From: Torreya grandis
Taxonomy: Eukaryota; Streptophyta; Pinopsida; Cupressales; Taxaceae
DNA: 64,000 nucleotides
NCBI GenBank assembly: GCA_037957365.1
Contig: JARHVA010001426.1
Coordinates: 2,609,501-2,673,500 of the forward strand
Direction: 5' to 3'
Shown: positions 34,600 to 45,797 of the stretch, piece by piece
Layout of the letters: each line of letters starts with the position of its first letter
How positions within the stretch are numbered: the stretch's first letter is position 1
Notes under the pieces: model-generated
Told to the model about the DNA's origin: nothing
Databases searched by the model: none
The model's input: only the letters and a program-made list of their open reading frames with translations
Position numbers and translations under genes: made by a program

Positions 34600-36360
34600 A
34601 TTTATAGAGGGTAGGGGTGTCATACGTACTAAGATCAACCCCATGTTCCTTCAACCACCTGAAGGTTCTTCTCATGATTATAGTGGCCTTTTATGGAATG
34701 GAATAATTTTAATTAGTATTGAAATCCACCTGTTACTTGGCCTAGTCTTCAATATTGGACTGATTATATACTCTAGATAATGTCTTCTTATCATACTCCA
34801 TATCCTTAGGGATGGGAGTGATATTGTAAGTGATAACTTCTTACATTGTCAATCCCATATAAACTAACTATATGACATCTTCCTCAGTAGTGTAAATGGA
34901 CTAGATGTCTTCAAAAAGTGATTGATGTAGAATTACATTGGTCACTATGTTCACCCACCATCTGATATCATAGTTTAGCTTAGGTGGCATCTTATCAATA
35001 ACATAATGGCTTATCTCTTACTCCAGTCCCTTAGATTTAGTAATAAAAAGATGTGAATAATGTCTAATTTCAACTAGAAACTTAAAAGGGATAGTTACCT
35101 TATTCATCACTATCATCTCATATGGGGGTACCATCTACCTGCTTGACCCCATCACTGGTAGTCTAACATCTAGGTATCCCAATAGTTTGTATGAAGACCA
35201 AGTAGCCACTTACCCTGATATAATTAAATGACCTGAATTAAATATACGAGGCACCATATTTATCAATTGTGTCTTTAGACCCCTTGGACATCCTATTGAG
35301 GCTTCTTAGAGGATAAAAGACACTCATATTAGTATTAAAGAAACAATTGTAAACTCTATAGAAATTTTTCTTGAAGCCATCCAAAGTTATTTTAGGATAA
35401 ACCTCATATATTCTCATCGCACTAGGATTTTTGGTGAGCCCTTGGAATGTTTTATTATGCACCAACTTGTACATCAAGTAGGAGGACATTTAAAATATAC
35501 ATGTGAATTCCTCATTTGAGTGGATTGTAACCTAGAGTTGTAACATCTACCTGTGTAGATTATCACTCAAAATGGTAGCCCAATTTAAATTATTCCATTA
35601 TTCTAACACACAAATTAAGATTATAGACATCCAAGGTTTAAATTTCTCTATAGTGGGAATCCCATAAACTCTTTCCACCATGGAAATCACATACTGAGTC
35701 AATTCCTTGAATTCTAATAGTTTTAGACTCTTACACATTCTTGAGACCTTTTATCTTTTCTTGACTAGCCAGTAGAAGTTAAAAATGTCCCATATTATCT
35801 TATCATTCTTATTTTCATACTCTTGTCATTCCTCCAAAGACAGTGTGATAATTTTAGGCTATGGAGGAACCCCTAGCATAGTGTTGAGGGCCAAAGGAAT
35901 GAAATAGTAGATAATTGATTGGCTTCCCTCGATGACAGTCTTGGTATTTGGTTAGTATACTTTGACACATGCAATCACTAACTCTGGGTATGGGGTAGCT
36001 AATGTTAATGCTATTGAAGGGGTGATATAACTCATTCTAAGGTTGGAGACTATTGGGAGAGGGTTTGCCTACTGTAAGACATTCAATAAGGCTACAAATT
36101 CTAACCCCTAAACATTTTTATCTTTGATTTCATCTAGAATAAAAACAATGCTACTCTTAATAGATGTTAAAGTAGTCACCATTATTCCATATATCTTTTA
36201 GTGCAATACCTTAAACTCAAATTAATTCCTCACTATGATCATCCTCAAAACACCTTCAAAACTCCTCAAAAAACACAATACAAGGAGCTAGAAAAGCACT
36301 CACGGATAATCCAGAAGGCTACATGTAACTGAAACTAAAGACCTTGGAAGAATTCGCCAT
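34600..36360 (-). pseudogene. Gag-like pseudogene 2, N-terminal half
   Basis: A minus-strand ATG at 36360 opens MANSSKVFSFSYM, followed by SGLSVSAFLAPCIVFFEEF. After several stops the reading goes on: SLIECLTVGKPSPNSLQP, NELYHPFNSINISYPIPRVS, KYQDCHRGKPINYLLFHSFG. The 35489-35238 piece is open, and then VPPYEMIVMNKVTIPFKFLV, EDVIXLVYMGLTM and IPKDMEYDKKTLSRVYNQSN follow. The last block before the boundary is IIMRRTFRWLKEHGVDLSTY (about 34665-34605). Here the frame is cut by the LTR-like end at 34599; the matching C-terminal half is at 23985-26838. No named domain was recognised. Decay is by stops and frameshifts. Confidence 0.45.
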
Positions 36361-37120
36361 AATCACTCTTTCATGATGCACATATCTAGGGCACACAAAT
36401 AGCTCAAAAATATAAGTAAAATCTCTAAATGCAAAATGTAAACATGAATGAAGGCAATTTCCTTAGTTATAATCCTTTGCATTTTGAAATTAGGGTTACT
36501 ATTAATGCTTTGAAGCTTAATAACTAATTACCAACTACCCTCTTTAAGTCATTTTAGCTTCCTTTTATATTGGGAAATCTTCCTTGCAACACATGGATTC
36601 ATATAAGCAAAAAATTTCAATCTTGTGCTTTTTGAGCTTTTAGGGACCTGTTACACCTTGCCCACCCAAAGGTAAGTGAGGAAATTTTCAAAAAGGGCCC
36701 AGAGCTTGAAAATCCCCAAGAATCTACCATGTGTAATCACTTTTCTTTTCAAATCTAGGCATTCAGGCCATTGGTTACTCTTTTCACCTTTCTAACAAAA
36801 TATAAGTGGGGAAATCTCCAAAAAGGGTCTAAAACTAATAAAACCTCAAGGACCCACCATGTGTCCAACTTAGATGCTATCTCAGACTCTCGACCAACTT
36901 TTCACTTTAGCACCATCCTTCTTGATATAGGGAAGGGTGCAAGATTCTCCCAATCCTTGAAAATAGTCTTAGGAGTCCCCTGAGATAACCACATGTCTTT
37001 CATTTAGCTCATCGAGCAATTCCTAACCTTAGTCACCAAAACACATTGAAGGTGGAACATGACAATTTCACTCAGGGCCTCAGAACATTTCTTCTTCAAG
37101 CATAAGGTAACAAATAAATG
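36361..37120 (-). other. Probable leader between array C and gag-like pseudogene 2
   Basis: No coding frame is credible. It includes two diverged copies of a phrase of the type GGGAAATCTCCAAAAAGGGT (near 36680 and 36808), about 128 bp apart. The region is the 5' side of the minus-strand pseudogene. Confidence 0.35.
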
Positions 37121-37124
37121 TATT

Positions 37125-38045
37125 CAAGGAGACCTAGATATATTTCTATCTTCTCATAATGAATCTTCATATCCTAGACTACTTCATCCAAGGCATCTAG
37201 TAGTGCTTTTTGTGTAAAGGAAAATTGTATTCCTTTCATGAAGGAGAAATCCACTCTCGTCCCCATTTGAAATGTATCTATTATAGCTTAGAATTGCACC
37301 CTTATGATAGATTCCCTTTTCCTTGGCCATTAGTAGATTTTAATGTGAGAATCAAGAGCTGAAGTGAAGCACTTGAGGAACTAGCCTCATAAAAAATCCT
37401 AGAGGTTCAACCTCACCATAAGAGACCCAATCTTGAGGTTATCCCCATGCTTGTAGCTAGAAGTGAGGGAGCCTAAAGAACTCTCTCACAAGGGTGAAAT
37501 TTAGGGATATAATAGTATGTCTTAAGAGATAGATTCCTTAAAGGGGAAATACACTCTTGTACATGTTTGTGATGTATCTCATAATATATACCTTGAAGTT
37601 ATTATAAAGTCCTTCAAAATAAAATCTAGTATTCCTTCCATGTAAAGAAAAATTCCACTTGTTCCTTGAAGGATAAATCCACTCTTGTACCCATTTTTAA
37701 GGTATTTCCTAGGAGATAGCTTAAAAGGGGAAATCCACTCGTATGCATATTTTAGAGGTATCTCTTAGAAGATACCTTGAAGGTATTACAAGGGGATTCA
37801 AAATATAACCCAATAGTGCCTTTTCACTTGGATAAATCCACTCTTAACTTTTTTTGAAAATTACTCAAACTCTAGGAGGTGAGGGAATATGCAAGCAATG
37901 CAAAGCTCATTTGACAATAAGTGGATAAACAATAATGCAATAGGAAGTCATCAGATGCATGATTTAAACATGAATATTTAGTTCTCAAATATTAAATGTA
38001 TATCCTAGGAGATACCTTGAAGGGGAAATCCACTATTATTTTCAC
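37125..38045 (-). repeat. Palindrome array C, degenerate, minus orientation
   Basis: Palindrome-type sites lie near 37274 (split by the insertion at 37279), 37577, 37701 (GGTATTTCCTAGGAGATAGC), 37757 (GGTATCTCTTAGAAGATACC) and 37998. Spacer phrases such as GGGGAAATCCACTC and TAGTGCCTTTTCACTTGGAT are reverse complements of array A spacers. The 37701/37757 pair keeps the 56-bp close spacing. The array is upstream of the 36360 ATG in minus direction. Confidence 0.8.
37279..37514. mobile_element. 236-bp mini-insertion with inverted ends and 5-bp duplication
   Basis: The left end TATTATAGCTTAGAATTGCA and the right end (reverse complement TATTATATCCCTAAATTTCA) form imperfect inverted repeats of about 31 bp. 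The right 205 bp match the last part of the LTR-like repeat ending at 34599. The left 31 bp match the reverse complement of that same end. Flanks are GTATC (37274-37278) and GTATG (37515-37519). Removing the insert and one copy leaves a palindrome unit typical of array C, so it inserted into a palindrome with a 5-bp target duplication. The TG/CA termini have become TA/TA, as expected from C-to-T decay. Confidence 0.75.
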
Positions 38046-38589
38046 AAGTCATTCAAAACATTTACTCACACAAAATGTCTAATGCGAAAACTCTAAACAA
38101 AAAAGTTTGAAGACCCAAAGTCTTGAATAATAATTCCAAAATCCTAGCTTGGGATTTTGAATTATCTAAGGTGGTTATTGTGCACACATATAAAACTACA
38201 CCAATGATAGCACTAGTACACATCTATAAATATAAATCAACTTGAACTCAACTATCTTAATCTTAAGAACCAATTTTATTGTTCAGCATGAGAGGGATTT
38301 TCTTGATGACATCATCTCAATTACTAAATTGGAAAAAGGACACACCTCTCTTTGTCATGATGGTTTTTATAATGACAACACAAATTCAGATCAAGATCTT
38401 AGATATTAACATGTACAAGGTAATTATTCCTAAGGCCTTACACATTTAGGGCTTTTCAATCTTGCATCACATTATTTTATTTGGCTCTTAGTACAATAAC
38501 CTATCCACTTCCATTTATACAAACTTAAACAATGAATCTTGTAGAAGTCTACAAATTTTCAATTTGGGTTGGGACCAATATCAATTTGA

Positions 38590-39660
38590 ATTAATTTCAT
38601 GCTCTGATATCAAGGAAAACAAATACATTTGGAATAAATGGTCAAAGGTGGTTTGACTCCCTTTATGGAATGGATTGTTGGGCATGACATAATGCTTTTT
38701 AGGGAATTCATTCATGGTTATAAATATCATGAAGTTCATATGCATGGCTTGAGAATCTTGATCACTAAGGAGCTCATTAGAGAGACTATTGGGATGCATT
38801 GTTCTAGTATCAAAGCATCTCAATATTTTATTTATGAAGGAAAATAAGAAACCCAAGATTTCATGTTAAAAAGGTTTCATGAAGTTAGAACTATTGAGGA
38901 AATGGCCTAATGTCTGCCTCTAGATAATGAGGTATATTACCTTAGAAGGAAAACATACTATGATTTTTTCCCTTCACTTCTTATTACTCAATCATTTCAA
39001 AGGCCTTACCATTAGCATTCTAATTTTTCTTCTACAATCCTTCAAAGCTTTGGTACTGAACTTCAAAAAGAACCTTTCAATATACTTAATTCACCAAGGC
39101 CTAATTTTTTTTATTAAGAAAGGGAAATTATAGTGGTCCAAAATCATCACTGAGGTGATTGATATCCCTAGTGAGAAATAAGAAACTAAAGGGGGGGAGG
39201 AATTTTCTAGAGTCAAATTTTGATCATGAACTAGAGGAATAAAATGTTAGGTATTTTGTCAAACCAATGCAAGAGGAGCCTAGATCAAACATGGGGAGTC
39301 CTACCTATCCCTTTTTTAGATATCAAAGGTATATGCATTATCGATTCCAATGCCAAGGTAGATATCATGAATTCCCTTCAAAAGTTACACACGAAGATTT
39401 CCATCAAGAAACTTCTATGTAATTAAATCATAGACGAGTCCAAAAAGTTACAAGGGCTACTAGGTCATGTGTCAATAGCCTCTAAATTGGGTAAGGATCA
39501 TTTAAAATGCACTCCCTAGGCCAATAAATCAACTCAAAGTAGTACAAAGGATGATGTCAATAGGGATCTTGAGGAGGAAAAAGTGGAGATCTAGTCTATT
39601 AGACTCAAATGCAAAAGATAGGAAGAAGATAAGGATTAATTCATGGGAAGTTATACTAGA
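38590..39660 (+). pseudogene. Gag-like relic on the + strand
   Basis: A decayed + reading includes FMEWIVGHDIMLFREFIHGY, KYHEVHMHGLRILITKELIR and HCSSIKASQYFIYEGK (38638-38847). Another frame follows with VRTIEEMA, CLPLDNEVYYLRRKTYYDFF and PSLLITQSFQ (about 38885-39000). A piece at 38927-39133 overlaps in a third frame (FLLLNHFKGLTISILIFLLQ, IYLIHQGLIFFIKKGKL). The 39244-39426 piece is open but short. The pattern resembles the N-terminal region of large plant retroelement gag proteins in wording and order, but I cannot name a domain. It lies between two minus-oriented palindrome arrays, so it may be an insertion that split one array. Confidence 0.4.
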
Positions 39661-39959
39661 GGAAGGAATAATAAATATGATAATATCATGACCAATAATT
39701 TAGTCTTTTATTTTGATTCAGAATAGTTGGGCTTGCTCTATCTCTTTTTGTTTGGTCTTAATTTTTTTGGCTGATATTTTGTGTAAGTTTGGTGGTTAAG
39801 GGCTTTAGCTACTAGGTTCATCTATTGCTCCTTTTATGTCCTTTGGCTTTGTCATGTCTATCTTCTAGTTTTTTCTATAAAGGGAATGGGCCCCTTTAAC
39901 CTATATTTTAACTAATTGAATAAAAAATAATATACATTGAAGGGCATTGTAATACCTTC

Positions 39960-40245
39960 ATGGCTACCTTGAAGGTATCTCCTAAGAGATACCTTTATGC
40001 ATAGAGGAACCATTGAAGGTATTAAAAGGCCCTATTATCTTGAAATAATTCCAATCATGTGCATTTTTAAGGTATCTACTAGGATACCAATTGAAAGTAC
40101 TACAAATGCATGTTTGAAAGTCTCTCCTATGAGATACCTAATACCTTAAAAATGTGCATTATGTTACACTCAAAGGTAATAAAAAGACCTTCAAGTTATC
40201 TCCTTATATATACCTTGAAATAAAATTCCAATCATGTGCATGTTG
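39960..40245 (-). repeat. Palindrome array D, minus orientation
   Basis: GGTATCTCCTAAGAGATACC at 39973-39992 is close to the consensus; weaker sites lie near 40071, 40120 and 40195. The spacer phrase AATTCCAATCATGTGCAT occurs twice, as in array B. With array C it may once have been a single array, now separated by the segment at 38.1-39.9 kb. Confidence 0.8.
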
Positions 40246-40559
40246 AAGGAATGCTAGCAGATTATCATGAAAATTATAGGTATAGCTTTCACAACAGGAA
40301 GTAGAAAAGAATAATAATAGCATGAGTGAATTTACACAATCTTCAATTTTATACACTATAGTAAATATAAAGATAAAATAAGATGGAATTAATAATTTTG
40401 GATGATAAAAATTATAATACAAGATAGAACAAGCTAAAAAAATAGAATAAACAATGCACACCATGAAAAAAATAACATCAAAATAATATACAAAATTTTA
40501 CATGGCTCTATCTCTTCACATTACAACTTTCTAGCATACAAAAAGAAAAAAATACATGA

Positions 40560-43500
40560 CATTATTATACCTATCACTTGCCTAACAAGGTTGAAGACAT
40601 CCAAAATATACCTTGTGTACATCTCCCTGCTCCACATCCAACACTTTCATGGACTTAAACTATTATTTATTTCTAAGATAAAATCTAAACCCTAATCTCG
40701 ACTAAAGCTAGAAAATATTAACCTTTCACAAAAGTGGTAGTAATCTCTCTAGGTTTTCTAATTTTCCATACTTACCTATTGCTCTTTGTAGTTCTTAAAC
40801 TACAAAACTTAAACTGCAAATTAACTTATTGTGTAGGTTGTGGATACCTAGACTGTGCCTTTATATGTATCTTTCTTTTTTGAAAAATTATTTTGAGATC
40901 CTATGGTGGAATGAACTTAGGTTCATCTATGATATGTGCAATATCTGGTTCAACCTATGAGAGTTCATGCTTGAGCATTTTATAATTATCAAGTGCTTCC
41001 CACACCATGGTAAGCAAAATGTGTAGTGGAATCTGAATGACCATCAAATTATGCACATCTACTTATTCTACAATGATAAAGAATTTTATGGCATTTGACA
41101 ACTTAAGCTAGATATCTAACACAATATCATCCAACTTATCTACAATCTTTTGGGCTTGAATTTCCACCAATGTGTTGCACATTGTCTCATTCTGTCAGAC
41201 CTAGAGATTCTTCATCATGGTATCCCAGGCTCTAAAAACTTTTAAAATGTGTCATTTAGTGTTTCCCCAATAGCCATTTGATCATTCACTACAAATTTAT
41301 CTTTATCCATCATTACAAACTTTGGTTTAGTAGAATCTAAGGATTTTTCAAGATGTTACCTCCAATCAAGCATTCCTTGTTCAATCTAGTTAGCCTAATG
41401 CATAACTATATCTAGGACCTATACATATTCCTCTATAAGTTCACAAATGCCTTCCATCTTAGTGTAGATGGCATATCCTTGGGTGCATAGTTTATGTGCA
41501 CTCACCTAATCCTTTGTTAGTTGAGTCATTAATGCAGTGAGTTGTTTGTGCTTAAACATTACTTGATCACCAAGGACTTACACAAAAAGAGTAATATAAG
41601 ACATATTTATGAGCTACCTATCCTCATTAATTTGATTTTGTACTTTTGCTTTCTCCTTACATAGAAAAAAAACCATATGTTCCAAGTCTGAATCCTTTAG
41701 CATAATGGATTTTTGGAATGCATTTGCTCCTTCAAATTCCTTGGATAATGGCAACTACTAAACATCCAAAGATGTCTCCATAGAAGTTAAAGCAAGAATG
41801 ATTAATATCATTTAGATAGTGGTATCTAGGGATACATCCATTACATATACAACATATATTTCCATATAAGATTATGAGTGCTTTGAAGATTCAAATTTGA
41901 TAACCATAACACCTCTATGCATGAAAAAATTTCTTGACTTGGATAGAGGGACAAGTGTATCCTTGTGTCTCATCATGGCCCTAGACTTCACCTAATGGGC
42001 ACTACTTATTATGGCTGACTCTCTGAAAGATACCAAACATTTGAGTATGATGGTTAAAGACTTATCCAATGAAGATTACATTTTTTATGCATTAGTGGCC
42101 ATATTGAGCTCTCTTCCTCTAGTAGATCTACAAATTGCATAGATGATGAACTAGATTTTGTATCTTTTTTGAAAAATTTTCCCTTAATTTTACATTGAGA
42201 TTCTTCTTGACCTACAATATACACAATAATAGTGGGAGGGGGTTGTGTAATGTCTACTAAATGGTCATTGCTTACTTTATTCTGCACTTGGTAAGTGTGC
42301 ACTACTTTTCAAAAAAAGAACTCTTTCTCCTCCTCCTTATCATAGACCTTTTGACTGATGTCTTCAATCATGCATTAAAGAACTTATTATTCATCAACCC
42401 ATAACATTGAGACATCATAATATAAATCTATCCTTGGCACACATGGGTTATCCAACCAAGACTTAATTTGCCTTGATCTCCAAGGAGATACTGACTACTA
42501 GGGTGACACCTATGGTTACATAACTAGTTATGATTGTTCTTTCTCTTGCTAGCCTTGTTGTGTGACTAGGGATCTCTACCTCCATACTTTAGATTGTGAT
42601 TTAAACATTATGATGAAAAAAAGCATTAGAATCATAGTTGGCATGGCCAACACATGCACCTTGATTTGAATACCATTGTATAATTTGGTTACCAATGCAT
42701 GCTACCCCAAATATTATATGACATCCTATGGAATTTGAGGGTGTGACATGATCAAAGTTAGAGCCTTAATCTACCATATGTTAAACCACCCTAGTTACTC
42801 ATAATATTGCCCTATCTTAGTCCAAGTGATGCCTGTGAGAGTAGTAGTAGGCCAAAAGTCTGTAATAACATTAACTTGGCCTAACAGGGACTTCTATTGG
42901 GTGAAGCATAATAATAAAACTAGAAAATGATATTAGAAATTTTGCATGCTACTTGAAAGTATCTTCTCAATATTAGTGGTAAGCTCAAATGCAAGAAACT
43001 TAGGCTGATTGAAGTTCTCATTCTATTGTATCATGTGATACACAATGTCGATTACTCCTTTTGTTTCCTACTTGGCTTGCTTAATTTTCTACCAAAACTT
43101 CTTTATAATACACTTTAATAGAATGCACATTGCAACATCCTCAATGGAGTTAATTTGGGTTCCTCTACCTACCCTAGTGAGAAACATGTCCCAAACATAT
43201 GGATGAATTGGTAATGTGGTGGAATTGTATTTTAATAACAATTTTCCATGATTTGGGAGGCCTATGGCTCTCACCATGGTCTATGCATTGATCCAAATGG
43301 TGATATCTCTAGACAAATGAATATCCCCTTGGTTGTATCTAATTAACAAGGTATGCATGACATCATCTAGTTGCCTAAATGTAGGTAACTTGATTATCCT
43401 CTTTGCATCAAAACCTTGACGTAGATGTTAAAGTACAAGAGTTCCTGCTTGTGCACCTAGTTGTGTTAATTGGGCGAAGAGAGTAACTCTGGTTGTTTCC

Positions 43501-43860
43501 ACAAAGTTGAAGGGATTTGGGTCATTGAATTTGGTTTATTAAAGACATATCCCAATCTCCATTTTTGCCTTTTCTACATTTATGAGTGGCATCAACAACT
43601 TTATCCTATCCATGACTAAACCTATAATTTGCACTATTTAATAGATTTGTTCTACCAAAATCTAGGCATCAATTTTTTTTCACAAGAGTATATCGAGGGC
43701 AGATAGTAGAATATTATTCTTTGCTAAAGTTTGTAATGTTTTTACATTGTTCCTCCACTTAATTTTATATATTTTAGCATCCAATTTGCTCTTACCAACC
43801 TCTTTAAATACACTACCTATGCACGATCACTCTTCCTCATCTTTAATATTTTGGCTTTGA
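40560..43860 (-). pseudogene. Gag-like pseudogene 3 (large unrecognised protein)
   Basis: Minus-strand reading from about 43800 gives AKNNILLSALDILL, VMDRIKLLMPLINVEKAKME, FNDPNPFNFVETTRVTLFAQ, RQGFDAKRIIKLPTFRQLDD and IRYNQGDIHLSRDITIWIN. The piece 43277-43089 is open (GLPNHGKLLLKYNSTTLPIH, MFLTRVGRGTQINSIEDVAM). After a degenerate middle, 42302-42054 is open (ITQPPPTIIVYIVGQEESQC, acidic DLLEEESS). Near 41180-40880 a C-terminal block reads CNTLVEIQAQKIVDKLDDIV, LKLSNAIKFFIIVE, VWEALDNYKMLKHELS and HIIDEPKFIPP. The plan is that of pseudogenes 1 and 2, and it is also preceded by a palindrome array. No pol domain follows. The gag label is contextual. Confidence 0.45.
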
Positions 43861-44815
43861 TGGTGACCTTTTTTATCTCACAAATCTTGAAATTACCACA
43901 TAGCCTATCATGTCCCAATTTGATCTGCCTTAAACAAGATGCAATAATTATAAACACCATGTCATTAACGGTCTTACATTACTATTATTATTCCATCTAC
44001 CATACTTGTCTTATCATCACCACTTTCCTAGATTTAATTCAAGATTGATGTAATTTTTTTACCAAATTGCTCCTTAATCTCCTTTCTTCAAAAAAGTACA
44101 AATAATGATATTTTACATTTCAGACTAACTTATTAAATGCATTTAATAAATTGTATTATGCATACCCATAAGAGCCTCTTGGACTCTATAAGCACGCAAA
44201 AATAAATGTAGCCACAGATAGAGCAAGAGTCCTTAGCGAAGCACTAAAAAATATAGAAATTGAAGAATGCCCTCACCACCCACTCCTAGACCATAGGTAT
44301 CCTATTTGGGAGAGAATAAAAAACATGGATGTAAAATTGAGCTAATACTTGGGTTCATCATGGACTCATAGTGATTGAGCATATAGGTGAGCATGGATAT
44401 AAACTTGATGTCTTATTCCCTTCCACTGATGACACATGTCATCACATTACTCCCCAAGAAAGAAGGGAGTTCTTTAAAGAAAAAGTGTGCCATTAGCCCA
44501 GGGAATTAGGCCCCATTTTGAACAAAAATTTTAGAGGTAGTTTAGAGGGAGACACGCATCACCATAATGCTTCTTATATATCCTAAAATTTTGTACATGA
44601 AGTTCCATATATTAGTCTTCAAGTAAACAAGATGGAGACACTTAGCATAATCATGGAGAGTCACTCACCTAGTGAACTTGAAATATTTTTTGAGTGTTGA
44701 AATGTTGTGGGTTCATGGGTGTATGCCACATACCCTTAATCTTAATGTCATGGGTACCCTTGAAGGTATTACCCAATACTACCTTCAAACCTTGAAGGGT
44801 TATCATATGTATGTT
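43861..44815 (-). other. Unassigned leader between array E and gag-like pseudogene 3
   Basis: No credible coding. The 104-codon frame at 44672-44986 on the other strand runs through a palindrome and is rejected as a gene. Short microsatellite-like AT stretches only. Confidence 0.35.
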
Positions 44816-44820
44816 TTAAT

Positions 44821-45060
44821 GGTATCTCCTAATAGATACCTTCAAAATTTTGGGTCCACAACAAAGGTTAAAATCAAATATAGGATCCTAAAATATAAGA
44901 AGCTAATCATTTTCCATAACTTCAATCAAAACCCCCATTACTCATTATCATTTTATATTTTAATAAAATACATGGTTGAATATTGACTTAATTAGCTATT
45001 TTTCTCTATATGGCTATTCTACTCTGATGCATGTTTGAAATGTATCTCCTAGGAGATACC
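44821..45060 (-). repeat. Palindrome array E, remnant with two sites
   Basis: GGTATCTCCTAATAGATACC at 44821-44840 and a nearly perfect site at 45042-45060 (GTATCTCCTAGGAGATACC). The spacer left of the second site reads GCATGTTTGAAAT, the reverse complement of the array A spacer phrase. Minus orientation, upstream of gag-like pseudogene 3. Confidence 0.75.
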
Positions 45061-45348
45061 TTCAAAGTAGGATGAAGCAAGAAATGAAGTATGCAATATA
45101 TGATATTAAAATTTATTATTTTATTAGAATGACATAAACTATGTCATCAAAAAAATGCTATACTTTACCTTTTTAACATTTTCAAGTTTTAACATATCTC
45201 CATGCTTATGTTCTAGTATAAATGTAGCTTTATCTCCTACATACAGGTATAAATTAGATTGATTTTATAAATAACATGATTAACAAATATTCTCATGTCT
45301 TTTGCAAATGTTCAGCTAAAAAATCATACATTAATGGCTTTATAATTT

Positions 45349-45570
45349 GGAGACTATGTTTCTCTCATAAATAATGGTAAGGTTGTTGGTGAAGGAAGAA
45401 TATATAAAGTGGTAGGTCCAGATGCTGAATCTATGGAACCCATAAATCTCACTTCCACATACCACAATGAGGAAATACCTATTGGATGTGTAGGTGTTAA
45501 TGTGACTAAATATTTTGATTTGACTCTACCACTTCCATTTCTTGTAGGTTTTTTAGATAATTTGGGGATG
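45349..45570 (+). pseudogene. Possible N-terminal domain of the DUF7869-type pseudogene
   Basis: The + strand reads GDYVSLINNGKVVGEGRIYK, VVGPDAESMEP, NEEIPIGCVGVNVTKYFDLT and LPLPFLVGFLDNLG without a stop for about 74 codons. The alternation of short beta-like segments, the 'VGEGRI' phrase and the 'VNVTKYFD' end recall a domain seen in plant transposon-associated proteins (DUF8039-like); I am not certain of the name. It lies on the same strand as, and 230 bp before, the next open piece of the pseudogene at 45798. Confidence 0.4.
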
Positions 45571-45797
45571 TAGTTGATAGTTTTACTATATGGAGCATAA
45601 GAATGATGTAACACGCCATAGTCAAGTTTTCTATAGACAATGATATGGAACAAAGTCAAAATAATTTGCATCCAATTTTGCATATACAACCATTACAATA
45701 ATAAAACCCTTGTTTGGATTCATTTATTTGATATATCGATGATCCTACAATATTTTAAAGCCTAAGAAAAAAATTTGTTAGGAAAAGGGTAGATTTT

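Noticed and set aside
26834..34604. Target-site duplication GTTTT/ATTTA around the 7.76-kb insertion
   Set aside because: Only 3 of 5 bases match, so it is not evidence for a duplication.
38581..38856. 91-codon minus frame
   Set aside because: Shadow of the + strand gag-like piece at 38638-38847, which has the more plausible sequence.
44672..44986. 104-codon + strand frame
   Set aside because: Runs through a palindrome site and array spacer and has no protein-like composition beyond chance.
45354..45689. 111-codon minus-strand frame
   Set aside because: It is antisense to the more protein-like + reading at 45349-45570 and has no features of its own.
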